From Arthrobacter sp. Bi83 (GTDB lineage: Bacteria > Actinomycetota > Actinomycetes > Actinomycetales > Micrococcaceae), in the NCBI RefSeq assembly GCF_918698095.1, contig NZ_CAKKLY010000002.1:1-64000 (forward strand): a stretch of 64,000 bases of DNA, written 5' to 3'. This document shows positions 17,893 to 28,391 of the stretch, in pieces; the stretch's first letter is position 1; each line of letters begins with the position of its first letter. The translations under genes were made by a program, and so were the position numbers. The notes under the pieces were generated by a model. The model did no database searches. It was not told the DNA's origin and saw only the letters and a program-made list of their open reading frames with translations.

Positions 17893-18330
17893 TCAGGAAG
17901 ACCACACGTAGAGGCCGGTCCGGCTGTTCTCGTCGACGCTTCCGGCGAGTTCTGCCAGCTGCTGGACGTACTTCCGCGCCTCGTCCGCGCCAAAGGGCAT
18001 GTCGTCCTCGGCCGCCCACTTCTCGGCAACATCGTCCAGGACGTTGCCCTCCCCTTCGGATTCATAGCTGAGCAGTTCGGCGAGCGCACGGACCATGGCC
18101 GGCGGCACTCCGAGCAGCGCGTCGCTGGCCACGTCCACCATGGCGAGTTCATAGTCGGCACCCGCTGCGTGCACGGCCGTGCCGGCGAGATCACCAAGCT
18201 GTTCAATTTCAAAGTCGCTGATCCCGGGAATCCGGACGCCTCCGGCGGACGCGGAGGAGCCGGCGCCAAGTGCAGCGGCGCGCTTGAGGGCTTCACTGTG
18301 GGTGGCAACAAACATTTCGGTGAAGCCCAT
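17893..18330 (-). CDS. Hypothetical acidic protein
   Basis: A 145-residue soluble protein I cannot assign to a family. It begins MGFTEMFVATHSEALKRAAA and ends in RTGLYVWSS. It is acidic (pockets such as SYESEGEGNVLDD) with predicted helices and no signal peptide, Cys or known motif. ATG at 18330 is favoured because GAGG lies 9 bases upstream; ATG at 18336 is only 3 bases from it. It lies alone between rpsP and the VOC gene on the same strand. Confidence 0.65.
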   Translation of the reverse strand: MGFTEMFVATHSEALKRAAALGAGSSASAGGVRIPGISDFEIEQLGDLAGTAVHAAGADYELAMVDVASDALLGVPPAMVRALAELLSYESEGEGNVLDDVAEKWAAEDDMPFGADEARKYVQQLAELAGSVDENSRTGLYVWSS

Positions 18331-18462
18331 GGACATCGTCCTCGTTCCGTCGACGGCGGGGTCCCCAGGCGGCAGCGGCGGCCGCCCGGGGATGGTCGAA
18401 ATCAGCCTAACCCACACCCGCCGCGTGGATTCAGCCGACGATGGTTTCGGCGTACTGCACGC

Positions 18463-19338
18463 TCAGCGCACGGCGACACGAATGCGGTTGCGCCACGGGT
18501 CCTGGAACCGAAGCTCCGCCCCGGTGTGGTGGGCAGCGACTCCGGCGACCTTTAGGCGGTCGGCGAGCGCTCCGACGTCGTCGCCGGCCGGGACTTCGAT
18601 GAGGACTTCGCCCAGGCCCAGGGTGTCCCGCCGGGGACCTGCGCCGCGGCTGTTCCAGACGTTCATGGCCATGTGGTGGTGGTAGCCTCCGGCGGAGACG
18701 AACAGGGCCTGGCCGTGCCAGCCTGCCGTCTTCTCGAATCCGAGGGTGCCAACGTAGAAGTCGTGGGCCGACTGGACGTCGCCAACCTGCAGGTGGACGT
18801 GACCCACCCCTGCCTCCGTGCCGCGCTGGCCCTCCACCGCACCCTGGGTCAGGTGGTCCTGCAGGTACTTCTGCGGCGGCAGCGCAAGGCTGTCCATGAC
18901 TACATTCTTGCCGTCCCAAGACCAAGCATCGCGGGGGCGGTCCCAGTAGAGTTCGATGCCGTTGCCTTCCGGATCACTGAAGTAGAAAGCCTCGCTGACC
19001 AGGTGGTCGGCGCTTCCCGTGAAGGACTGCGGCTCGTACTGCGCCGCGGTGGCCACGGTGGCTGCCAGTGCCTCCTGATTGTCGAACAGGAGTGCCGTAT
19101 GGAAGAGGCCGGCTTCTCCCCGGCCCGGAATATTCAGGCCCGGGGCGGGAGCGAGATGAACCAGCGGCGTCTTAAGCCTGCCAAGGTAAAGGCCGCCGTC
19201 CTGCTCCGCCACGACGTCGAGGCCGAGCGCCCGCTGGTAGTAGTCGGTCATGAGGTTCATGTCCCCCACTTTGAGCATCACAGTGCCCATGGTGAGATCG
19301 GCAGGAAGAAGATCCTGGCTGCTGGCTGCTGGTGTCAT
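18463..19338 (-). CDS. VOC-family protein, CatE-like ring-cleavage dioxygenase type
   Basis: A 291-residue protein with two vicinal-oxygen-chelate modules (residues 15-120 and 165-290). First-module landmarks are MGTVMLKVGDMNLMTDYYQR, HTALLFDNQEAL and the metal-type Glu in DPEGNGIELYWDRP. The second has GVGHVHLQVGDVQSAHDFY and HHHMAMNVWNSRGAGPR. This layout matches CatE/MhqE-type proteins (catechol-2,3-dioxygenase-like) involved in quinone or catechol detoxification. The exact substrate is unknown. ATG at 19338 has GGGAGTACTCAA upstream. A perfect 12-bp palindrome at its promoter suggests control by a MarR-type repressor. Confidence 0.8.
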   Translation of the reverse strand: MTPAASSQDLLPADLTMGTVMLKVGDMNLMTDYYQRALGLDVVAEQDGGLYLGRLKTPLVHLAPAPGLNIPGRGEAGLFHTALLFDNQEALAATVATAAQYEPQSFTGSADHLVSEAFYFSDPEGNGIELYWDRPRDAWSWDGKNVVMDSLALPPQKYLQDHLTQGAVEGQRGTEAGVGHVHLQVGDVQSAHDFYVGTLGFEKTAGWHGQALFVSAGGYHHHMAMNVWNSRGAGPRRDTLGLGEVLIEVPAGDDVGALADRLKVAGVAAHHTGAELRFQDPWRNRIRVAVR

Positions 19339-19398
19339 TTGAGTACTCCCGGACTCCCTGGCCACCGGATTTCGATGGTCTCTACATATCTAAATTAC

Positions 19399-19410
19399 TT
19401 GAAGCTTCAA
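19399..19410 (-). promoter_or_regulatory. Palindromic operator TTGAAGCTTCAA upstream of the VOC gene
   Basis: A perfect 12-bp palindrome overlaps the stop codon of the upstream amidohydrolase gene. Read on the minus strand, its TTGAAG half can serve as a -35, with TATGTA 16 bases further on as -10. Overlap of a dyad with the -35 suggests repression. The regulator is not encoded nearby. Confidence 0.5.
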
Positions 19411-20501
19411 TTTATTCCTAAACGGACAACGCGTCCCCGCAGAACTATGCCCCTGAGATCCCTGATGGTTCCGGGCACCTCGCGGGGGTCCTCAGTGCAC
19501 AACACCACGTCGGCACTTGCCCCTTCGGCCAGGCCCTCCGCTCCCAGCCACCGGCGGGCACCCCAACAGGCGGCGTCCAGGGCAGCAGCCGCCGGAAGGC
19601 CTGCGGCGTGGAGGGCCAGGATCTCGTCAGCTATCCGGCCGTGCCGGATCACGCTGCCCGCGTCCGTTCCAGCGAAAACCTGCACCCCGGCTTCGTGCGC
19701 TTCCAGGATCCGTTCATTCCGGCCTTCCCACAGGGCCCGCATGTGGGCCGCGTAGCGCGGAAACTTGGGTTCGGCCTGGGCAGCGATATCCGGGAACGTC
19801 GCGATGTTGATCAGTGTGGGAACGATCGACACGTGCTGCTCGACCAGCCTGGGAATGTGCCGCGGCAGAAGTCCCGTGGCATGTTCGATACAGTCGATTC
19901 CGGCGTCCAGCACGTCGTCGAGCGTGTCTTCGGCGAAGCAGTGTGCAGTGACCCTGGCGCCCTCATCGTGGGCGGCGCTGACGGCGTCCCGTACCGCCGA
20001 GGCGGGAAACGACGGCGCGAGGTCGCCGGCGTCGCGGTCGATCCAGTCCCCCACCAGCTTGACCCAGCCATCGCCGGAACGCGCCTGCTTGCGGACCGCC
20101 TCGACAAGGCCCTCCGGCTCCACTTCGACGGCGAAATTCCTCAGATAGCGGCCTGTCCGGGCGATGTGCCGCCCGGCCCGGATGATCCTCGGCGCTTCCG
20201 GGCTGCGCTGGAGCCAGCGGGTATCGCTGGCCGCGCCTGCGTCCCGGACGAGTAGCGTGCCGGCGTCGCGGTCAGTCATCGCCTGGGCATAGGCGGTGTC
20301 GTCGTCCACGGCGCCTCCGGGCCCCAGCCCGATGTGGCAGTGGGCATCCACGAAGCCGGGCAGCACCCAGCCGTCAAGTACTGCGTCCGGGACGACTGCC
20401 GGGCGGCGGAAGGTCAGCCGGCCGTCCACGGCCCAAAGGCCTGCCCGCTCCTGGTCCGGGCCGGTAAGCGCGGTCCCGCTGAATTCGATGATGGGCGCCA
20501 T
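19407..20501 (-). CDS. Amidohydrolase-superfamily protein
   Basis: A 364-residue metal-dependent hydrolase, imidazolonepropionase/prolidase-like. Metal ligands appear in order: HxH in GFVDAHCHIGLG, a Lys candidate in GWVKLVGDW, His in RVTAHCFAED, His in CIEHATGLLP, and the catalytic Asp in VFAGTDAGSV. The C-terminal composite beta domain ends GIVLRGRVVRLGIN. The substrate is not predictable from sequence. It is divergent from thiC and shares its 3' end with the palindrome of the VOC promoter. Confidence 0.82.
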   Translation of the reverse strand: MAPIIEFSGTALTGPDQERAGLWAVDGRLTFRRPAVVPDAVLDGWVLPGFVDAHCHIGLGPGGAVDDDTAYAQAMTDRDAGTLLVRDAGAASDTRWLQRSPEAPRIIRAGRHIARTGRYLRNFAVEVEPEGLVEAVRKQARSGDGWVKLVGDWIDRDAGDLAPSFPASAVRDAVSAAHDEGARVTAHCFAEDTLDDVLDAGIDCIEHATGLLPRHIPRLVEQHVSIVPTLINIATFPDIAAQAEPKFPRYAAHMRALWEGRNERILEAHEAGVQVFAGTDAGSVIRHGRIADEILALHAAGLPAAAALDAACWGARRWLGAEGLAEGASADVVLCTEDPREVPGTIRDLRGIVLRGRVVRLGIN

Positions 20502-20597
20502 GGCTCAAGCGTAATCCGTACGGCCCGGCCCGGCGTGTGTCACACCCGGCACGGATGCGGCACCCGCCTGCCGCCCTGTGGTAGCTTCGTCTACGAC

Positions 20598-20684
20598 CAC
20601 ACGGGTGCCCCTGCAGGGGCTGAGATCGGGCTAGCGCAGCCTGCGACCGTTGAACCTGTCCGGGTAATGCCGGCGAAGGAAGTG
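20598..20684 (+). ncRNA. TPP riboswitch (THI element) upstream of thiC
   Basis: The conserved thi-box parts are all present: ACGGGTGCCCC (20601 onward), GGGGCTGAGAT in the pyrimidine-sensor arm, and ACCGTTGAACCTGT with CGGGTAATGCCGGCGAAGGA on the pyrophosphate side. The purine-rich end AAGGAAGTG (20676-20684) is also the likely ribosome site of thiC, so ligand binding should mask it and shut off translation directly. A TAGCTT at 20582-20587 could be the -10. Confidence 0.95.
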
Positions 20685-20692
20685 AGCAGTAA

Positions 20693-22507
<1,815 letters not shown>

Positions 22508-22508
22508 A

Positions 22509-23243
22509 TCAGGACGCCCGGGGCTGTCGCCGCCGGCCGACCTCGGCAACAAATGACCGGATAAAACGGTCACCCTCGGGGGAATCCTGGGGCCGGTGCC
22601 CGCCCGCGGCAGTGCGGTGCAGGGCGCCGGTCTCCCTGAGGTACCCGGCAATCTCCTCATAGAGGGGTTCCCAACCGCCGGTGAGGACCAGAGTAGGGAC
22701 GCCCGGAACGATCTGCAACGGGGCCTGCCAGGGAGGTGCCTGCAGCCGCAGCCGCCTGGCGGCACGCCTCGCTTCCGGCGTGCTCGGGCCGGGCGCTTCC
22801 GCAGCGAAGGCACGCCGCACAAAATCCCGCTCGTAGTCGTCGTCGCCGAGCTGGTGCCGGACCTCGAACAGGGGCTCCATCAACGCCCGGTGGGCCGCCG
22901 TGGCCGGCAGTTCCGCGGTCAGCGACAAGCAGGCGGGCTCCACGAGCGTCAGCGAGAACACGAGGTCCGGGCGTTCGACGGCGGCCATCATCGCTGCGAT
23001 GGCCCCTTGGGAGTGCGCCACCACGTGGCCTCCGGCAGCGCCCCGGCCGTCATCGGCCAGCGACCGAAGCACGATTTGGGCGTCCTCGGCGAAGTCCGTC
23101 TCCAGCGGTTCCGCTTCGGCGTCGAAGCCGTGCCGCCGCAGGAAAAGGGCGTCATACTGCAGGGCCATGCCGTGCTGGCGCGGCCAGGCGGCGGAGCCGA
23201 AGCTCCCGGCCCCGTGGACGAACACTACCCGCTGCTTAAACAT
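22509..23243 (-). CDS. Alpha/beta-fold hydrolase
   Basis: A 244-residue alpha/beta hydrolase. The oxyanion segment VFVHGAGSFG is near the N-terminus, the nucleophile elbow is VVAHSQGAIAAM (Ser), and the catalytic His is in AAGGHRPQDSPEGD. There is no signal peptide, so it is cytosolic. Substrate unknown; it resembles small esterase or proline-iminopeptidase-type enzymes. It is convergent with thiC with a 1-base gap, leaving no room for a terminator. Confidence 0.82.
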   Translation of the reverse strand: MFKQRVVFVHGAGSFGSAAWPRQHGMALQYDALFLRRHGFDAEAEPLETDFAEDAQIVLRSLADDGRGAAGGHVVAHSQGAIAAMMAAVERPDLVFSLTLVEPACLSLTAELPATAAHRALMEPLFEVRHQLGDDDYERDFVRRAFAAEAPGPSTPEARRAARRLRLQAPPWQAPLQIVPGVPTLVLTGGWEPLYEEIAGYLRETGALHRTAAGGHRPQDSPEGDRFIRSFVAEVGRRRQPRAS

Positions 23244-23298
23244 GACCCAACCTTATGGCAGAGGCCCGACATCGGCGCGGGCCGACATGACAGTGCGC

Positions 23299-24879
23299 CT
23301 ATTTGCCGAGGAACTTGTCGAAGCCCTTCGGCAGGTTCAGCTCGGACGGGTCGAAGTCGCCGCCCTGCTGGCCGAAGGCAGCGCCCGTGGGCAGCGCCTT
23401 GGCCGCGCTGGCGCGCCGGGCCTCTGCGTCACGGAGTTCCTGTGCCGCCTTGGCGGGGTTGCCCGAACGTGCCTTCTTCTTGGGTGCATTCTTGGCACCC
23501 TTGCTGGCACCGCCGCCGGCCCCCATTCCCGGCATTCCGGGCATGCCCGGCATGCCGCCGCCCTGGGCCATCTTCTTCATCATCTTCTGGGCCTGGGCAA
23601 AGCGCTCCAGCAGGCCGTTGACCTCGGAAACGTGAACACCGGAACCCTTGGCGATGCGGGCCCGCCGCGAGCCGTTGATGATCTTGGGAGCGACTCGCTC
23701 GTGCGGGGTCATGGAGCGGACGATCGCCTCGACACGGTCGATTTCGCGCTCGTCGAACTGCTCCAACTGCTGGCGGATGTTCTGCGCGCCGGGCATCATC
23801 ATGAGCATTTTCTTCATGGAGCCCATGTTGCGGATCTGCTGCATCTGGGCGAGGAAGTCGTCCAGCGTGAAGTCTTCCTGGTCGGCGAACTTCTTCGCCA
23901 TCCGCGCAGCTTCGTCCTTGTCCCAGGACTTCTCGGCCTGCTCGATCAGCGTGAGGACGTCGCCCATGTCGAGGATGCGGGACGCCATGCGGTCCGGGTG
24001 GAACAGCTCGAAATCGTCCAGGCTTTCGCCGGTGGACGCGAACATGACGGGCTTGCCGGTGACCGACGCGACGGAAAGCGCGGCACCGCCGCGGGCATCG
24101 CCGTCGAGCTTTGACAGCACGATGCCGGTGAAGTTGACGCCCTCATCAAAGGCCATCGCCGTGTTCACAGCGTCCTGGCCGATCATGGAGTCGATCACGA
24201 AGAGGACTTCATTCGGGACGATGGCCCGTCGGATCTGGCGTGCCTGTTCCATCATGTCCGCGTCGACGCCGAGACGTCCGGCGGTGTCCACAATCACGAC
24301 GTCGTGAAGCTTCTGGCGGGCGTCCTCGACGCCCTGCCGGGCGACGGCGACAGGGTCGCCGGCCGGGTGCTCAAGCTCGGAGGTGGCTCCGGGGTGCGGG
24401 GCGAAGACGGGAACGCCGGCGCGCTGGCCGACGACCTGCAGCTGGGTCACTGCGTTAGGGCGCTGGAGGTCGGCGGCCACCAGGATGGGGCTGTGACCCT
24501 GCGCCTTGAGCCACTTGGCGAGCTTGCCGGCGAGAGTTGTCTTGCCGGCGCCCTGGAGTCCGGCAAGCATGATGATGGTGGGCCCGGTCTTGGCCAGGCG
24601 GATGCGGCGCGTTTCCCCGCCGAGGATTTCGACGAGCTCCTCGTTGACGATCTTCACGATCTGCTGGCCCGGGTTCAGCGCGGCATTGACCTCGGCGCCG
24701 AGTGCACGCTCGCGCACGCGTCCGGTGAATTCGCGCACCACGGGCACGGCAACGTCTGCGTCCAGCAGGGCCCGCCGGATCTCCCGGACTGTGGCGTCGA
24801 CATCTGCCTCGGTGAGGCGGCCCTTGCCACGGAGATTCTTGAAGGTTGCTGTCAACCGGTCAGAGAGTGAATTGAACAC
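23299..24879 (-). CDS. ffh: Signal recognition particle protein Ffh
   Basis: GTPase that binds signal sequences on ribosomes and delivers them to FtsY. At 526 residues it has the N domain (VFNSLSDRLTATFKNLRGKG), the G domain with GLQGAGKTTLAGKLA and DTAGRLGVDADMM, and a methionine-rich M domain ending in a Gly/Met/Pro tail (GGGMPGMPGMPGMGAGGG). GTG at 24879 is the family start; the open frame to 25005 is a non-coding extension into the promoter region. It is divergent from the zwf-type gene. Its receptor ftsY is encoded about 5 kb away. Confidence 0.96.
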   Translation of the reverse strand: MFNSLSDRLTATFKNLRGKGRLTEADVDATVREIRRALLDADVAVPVVREFTGRVRERALGAEVNAALNPGQQIVKIVNEELVEILGGETRRIRLAKTGPTIIMLAGLQGAGKTTLAGKLAKWLKAQGHSPILVAADLQRPNAVTQLQVVGQRAGVPVFAPHPGATSELEHPAGDPVAVARQGVEDARQKLHDVVIVDTAGRLGVDADMMEQARQIRRAIVPNEVLFVIDSMIGQDAVNTAMAFDEGVNFTGIVLSKLDGDARGGAALSVASVTGKPVMFASTGESLDDFELFHPDRMASRILDMGDVLTLIEQAEKSWDKDEAARMAKKFADQEDFTLDDFLAQMQQIRNMGSMKKMLMMMPGAQNIRQQLEQFDEREIDRVEAIVRSMTPHERVAPKIINGSRRARIAKGSGVHVSEVNGLLERFAQAQKMMKKMAQGGGMPGMPGMPGMGAGGGASKGAKNAPKKKARSGNPAKAAQELRDAEARRASAAKALPTGAAFGQQGGDFDPSELNLPKGFDKFLGK

Positions 24880-25022
24880 GCGCCGTGCACTTCTTTCAGT
24901 GGATGTACGGATGGCTGCCCTGCGGCACACCAGCGTCTCGGCCGTTGTTTCCAACCGCGTCGACGACGGGACTCGACTATCTAGGGTACCAAGCCGGGCC
25001 TCCAAGGTGGCATGCTGTCAGG

Positions 25023-26426
25023 GTGACGAGCCAAACAACTGTGAAAACTCTGCTCATTCTGGGAGCCTCCGGCGATCTCACCGGCCGGCTCCTACTGCCC
25101 GGGCTCGCCCGGCTGGTGGCCAAAGGCGGGGCCGGCGGGCTCAACCTCGTGGGGGCGGGATCGGACCCGTGGTCGCCGGCGGAGTGGCAGGACCGTGTCC
25201 ATGCCGCCTTCGCCGATGCGGCTGGCGGGGCCGACTCCGCCGGGAAGAAGGCACTCACGTCGCTCGCGAAGGCCACGACTTATCATCAGCTCGACGTCAC
25301 TGCGGACGGTCCTCTGGCTTCGCTGCTGGCAGAGCTGGAGGGCCCAGTGGCCGTCTACTTCGCCCTGCCACCGCACGTGAGTCAGAAAGCCTGTGAGATA
25401 CTGGCGCCGCGGCAGGTCCCTGCCGGCACCCGGCTCGTCATGGAGAAGCCCTTCGGCTCCGGAGAGGAGTCCGCGCGCCAGCTCAACCGGACACTCCTGA
25501 ACCTCGTCCCCGAAGACCACATCCACCGGGTGGACCACTTTCTGGGCAAGGCCACAGTGCTGAACATCCTGGGCCTGCGCTTTGCCAACAACTTCCTGGA
25601 GCCTGTGTGGAACCGTGAACACATCGCGCAGGTGGAGATCATCTTCGACGAAGATCTGGCCCTCGAAGGCCGCGCCCGGTATTACGACAGCGCGGGCGCC
25701 CTCCGGGACATGATCCAGAGCCACTTGCTGCAGATCATGGCCCTGATGGCCATTGAACCGCCGGCCACGCTCGGCGAGCGCGACCTCCGGGACGCCATAG
25801 CCGCTGTCCTCCGTGCCAGCAGCATCAGGCCGCCGTACAAGACCAGCACGCGCCGTGCCCGCTACGCGGCCGGCAGCATCGACGGAAGGAAGGTCCCCGA
25901 CTACGTCAAGGAGGAGGGGGTCGACCCGGACAGGAACACCGAAACGCTCGCTGAAATCCGCGTGGACATTGACAACTGGCGCTGGAAGGACGTGCCGTTC
26001 ATTCTTCGCTCCGGCAAGGCGCTTGGCGACAAACGCAAGGAGGCCGTGGTCACGTTCCGGCCCGTGCCGCACCTTCCCAAGGGATTCTCCGGCGTTGACG
26101 CCCCCAACAAGCTCCGGATCGGTTTCGGGCCTGACACCCTCGAGCTCGACGTCGACGTCAACGGTCCCGGGGACATCTTCAGTTTGGACCGCACCACCCT
26201 CAATGCGGAGCTGAATGCCTCCGAACTGCTCCCCTACGGGGAGGTGCTGGAGGGCGTCCTGACCGGCGATCCCCTGCTCTCGGTCAGGGGAGACACCGCC
26301 GAGGAGTGCTGGCGGATTGTGGAGCCGGTGCTCAGGGCCTGGTCGCGGGACTCCGTTCCGCTGGAGGAATACGAGGCGGGCACGAACGCTCCGGACGGCT
26401 TGGCAGGTTCGGTCCGCAGCGAATAG
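25023..26426 (+). CDS. zwf: Glucose-6-phosphate dehydrogenase family protein
   Basis: NAD(P)-dependent oxidation of glucose-6-phosphate at the entry of the pentose phosphate pathway. The nucleotide motif GASGDLTGR and the active-site box RVDHFLGKATV (consensus RIDHYLGKE) are present; the last position differs from the usual Glu, so this may be a divergent paralogue. It has 467 residues with a C-terminal domain containing LRSGKALGDKRKEAVVTF. GTG at 25023 is the only start compatible with the family N-terminus; the open frame to 24885 enters the ffh promoter region. It stands alone without tal, tkt or opcA, so it may not be the main zwf of this genome. Confidence 0.85.
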   Translation: MTSQTTVKTLLILGASGDLTGRLLLPGLARLVAKGGAGGLNLVGAGSDPWSPAEWQDRVHAAFADAAGGADSAGKKALTSLAKATTYHQLDVTADGPLASLLAELEGPVAVYFALPPHVSQKACEILAPRQVPAGTRLVMEKPFGSGEESARQLNRTLLNLVPEDHIHRVDHFLGKATVLNILGLRFANNFLEPVWNREHIAQVEIIFDEDLALEGRARYYDSAGALRDMIQSHLLQIMALMAIEPPATLGERDLRDAIAAVLRASSIRPPYKTSTRRARYAAGSIDGRKVPDYVKEEGVDPDRNTETLAEIRVDIDNWRWKDVPFILRSGKALGDKRKEAVVTFRPVPHLPKGFSGVDAPNKLRIGFGPDTLELDVDVNGPGDIFSLDRTTLNAELNASELLPYGEVLEGVLTGDPLLSVRGDTAEECWRIVEPVLRAWSRDSVPLEEYEAGTNAPDGLAGSVRSE

Positions 26427-26444
26427 GGCCGAATCGCTTTGGGT

Positions 26445-26492
26445 ATGCAAAAGGGCCGGCCACCGTTTCAGGTGACCGGCCCTTTTCTGCAT
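26445..26492. terminator. Bidirectional terminator between the zwf-type gene and glnB
   Basis: ATGCAAAAGGGCCGG-CCACC pairs with GGTGACCGGCCCTTTTCTGCAT around a short loop, with A/T runs at both ends. It separates two convergent genes. Confidence 0.9.
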
Positions 26493-26527
26493 TCCCGTTG
26501 GGCTGGGACTGTGCTTGCTGTCCGGTG

Positions 26528-26866
26528 CTAGATGGCTGCTACGCCACGTTCGCCCGTCCGCACCCGCACTGCTTCGAAGACATCCATGGTCCAGACCTTG
26601 CCGTCGCCGGCCCGTCCGGTATTGGAGCTGGCAATGATGACATCCAGGATGTCGTCAGCCTGTTCGTCCGTGGCCAGAACCTCCACGCGGATCTTGGGCA
26701 GCAGGTCCACGTTGTACTCGGCACCCCGGTAGACCTCGGTGTAACCTCGCTGCCGGCCGTAGCCGCTGGCTGCACTGACCGTCAGGCCCTGGACCCCGTA
26801 GGCCTCCAGGCCTTCCCGGATGGCTTCGAGCTTCTCCGGACGGACGATTGCTGTAATCAGTTTCAT
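26528..26866 (-). CDS. glnB: Nitrogen regulatory protein P-II
   Basis: Trimeric 112-residue sensor of 2-oxoglutarate and ATP/ADP that plugs or frees the ammonium channel and signals nitrogen status. The T-loop YTEVYRGAEYNVDLLPK keeps Tyr51, the site modified in other bacteria (adenylylated in Corynebacterium). The C-terminal GDGKVWTMDVFEAVRVRTGE is typical. It overlaps amt by 4 bases (ATGA), so it is GlnK in function. No glnD follows: the operon ends in a terminator, unlike the amt-glnK-glnD order of many actinobacteria. Confidence 0.95.
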   Translation of the reverse strand: MKLITAIVRPEKLEAIREGLEAYGVQGLTVSAASGYGRQRGYTEVYRGAEYNVDLLPKIRVEVLATDEQADDILDVIIASSNTGRAGDGKVWTMDVFEAVRVRTGERGVAAI

Positions 26867-28227
26867 GCCCCCACGCTTTCCTTGCCTGATGCTGCTTCTG
26901 TCTTCTTGCCCTCTACGCCCGGCGCGGCGGTCGTCGTGCCGCTGGTCTGGGCGTTGCCGGTGATCAGTTCATGCAGCGGCTGGAAGCTGCCGCCGTGGCC
27001 GCCGATGCCGAACTCGTAGGCGGTCTCGGCGTGCAGGCTGAGGTCCACACCCACCACTTCCTGTTCCTGGGAGACACGGAAGCCCATGAACTTGTGGATG
27101 GGGTAGGCGATGATGAAGGTCATGACCGAGGTGAAGGCGATGGCCATGAGGGCCGCCAAAGCCTGGGCGACGAGCTGGGTGGTGCCTCCCCCGTAGAAGA
27201 GGCCCGCCTGGCCCTGTGTCGGTGTCGCGAGGAAACCGATGGCCACGGTTCCGACGACGCCGGAGACAAGGTGGACGCCGACGACGTCGAGTGAGTCGTC
27301 GTAGCCCAGCTTGAACTTCAGTCCAACTGCCAGTGCGGAGGCGACACCTGCGACTACGCCGAGGGCGATGGCACCAAGCGGAGACACGTTGGCGCAGGCA
27401 GGGGTAATGGCGACCAGGCCGGCGACGACACCGGAAGCGGCGCCCAGCGAAGTCGGGTGACCGTCACGGTACCGTTCCACAGCGAGCCAGCCGAGCATCG
27501 CGGCTGCCGGGGCTGCCAGGGTGTTGATCCAGATCAGGCCAGCCTGTTCAACTGTGGCGGCCGCACCGGCGTTGAAGCCGAACCAGCCGAACCAGAGGAT
27601 GGCTGCACCGAGCATGACAAACGGAATGTTGTGCGGGCGGTGGTTGGGGTCCTTGCCGAAGCCCTTGCGGTTACCGATGATCAGTACCAGGACGAGCCCT
27701 GCCACGCCGGCGTTGATGTGGACGACTGTGCCGCCGGCGAAGTCAATCACCGGAGCAAACGTCTGACCGAACCAGCCATCCTTGGAGAAGAGTCCCCCGC
27801 CCCAGACCATGTAGGCCAGGGGGGCGTAAACCAGGGTGGCCCAGATGGGCGTGAAGATGGTCCATGCCGAGAACTTTGCGCGGTCAGCGACGGCTCCGGA
27901 GATCAGTGCCACGGTGATGATGGCGAAGGTGGCGGCGTAGCCGACCTTGAGCAGATCCGCGGGATCGGTAAAGTTGTGCAGACCGAAGTGGCTGAACGGG
28001 TTCGCGAAGATCTGGAAGAAGTTGTCCTCGTTGCTCGTCGCCATCGACGCGCCCCACAGAACCCACATGATGCCCACGGTTCCGATGGCCACAAAGCTCA
28101 TCATCATCATGTTCAAGGCAGCTTTCGCACGGGTCATGCCGCCGTAGAAGAATGCCAGGCCCGGGGTCATGAACAGCACGAGTGCTGAAGCGACCAGGAG
28201 CCAAACGAGACCTGCGGTGAGTTCCAT
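26863..28227 (-). CDS. amt: Ammonium transporter (AmtB type)
   Basis: Trimeric membrane channel for ammonium, 454 residues with about eleven transmembrane helices. The family signature DFAGGTVVHINAGVAGLV contains the first pore His and the conserved Asp; the second pore His is in VVGVHLVSGVVGT. The C-terminus has a GlnK-interacting tail followed by a short disordered segment. It is the first gene of the amt-glnB pair. A GlnR-like site lies about 165 bases upstream. Confidence 0.95.
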   Translation of the reverse strand: MELTAGLVWLLVASALVLFMTPGLAFFYGGMTRAKAALNMMMMSFVAIGTVGIMWVLWGASMATSNEDNFFQIFANPFSHFGLHNFTDPADLLKVGYAATFAIITVALISGAVADRAKFSAWTIFTPIWATLVYAPLAYMVWGGGLFSKDGWFGQTFAPVIDFAGGTVVHINAGVAGLVLVLIIGNRKGFGKDPNHRPHNIPFVMLGAAILWFGWFGFNAGAAATVEQAGLIWINTLAAPAAAMLGWLAVERYRDGHPTSLGAASGVVAGLVAITPACANVSPLGAIALGVVAGVASALAVGLKFKLGYDDSLDVVGVHLVSGVVGTVAIGFLATPTQGQAGLFYGGGTTQLVAQALAALMAIAFTSVMTFIIAYPIHKFMGFRVSQEQEVVGVDLSLHAETAYEFGIGGHGGSFQPLHELITGNAQTSGTTTAAPGVEGKKTEAASGKESVGA

Positions 28228-28391
28228 GGTCTACGTCCTCTCTTGCTTTTGTTGTGCGGAGTTGCCCGCCCTGTCCCAACGCCTTTTGCGTTCTAAGTAA
28301 AGTTTTGCCGGGCTGTGTTTCGCTGGCGGAGGATTTAGATTGCCGGCCTGTTACAAGAACCTCCCGGAAGTAAATGGTGCATATCTGGCTT

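Noticed and set aside
28350..28366. A second GTTAC motif near amt as another GlnR half-site
   Set aside because: The partner half-site six bases on does not match GAAAC.
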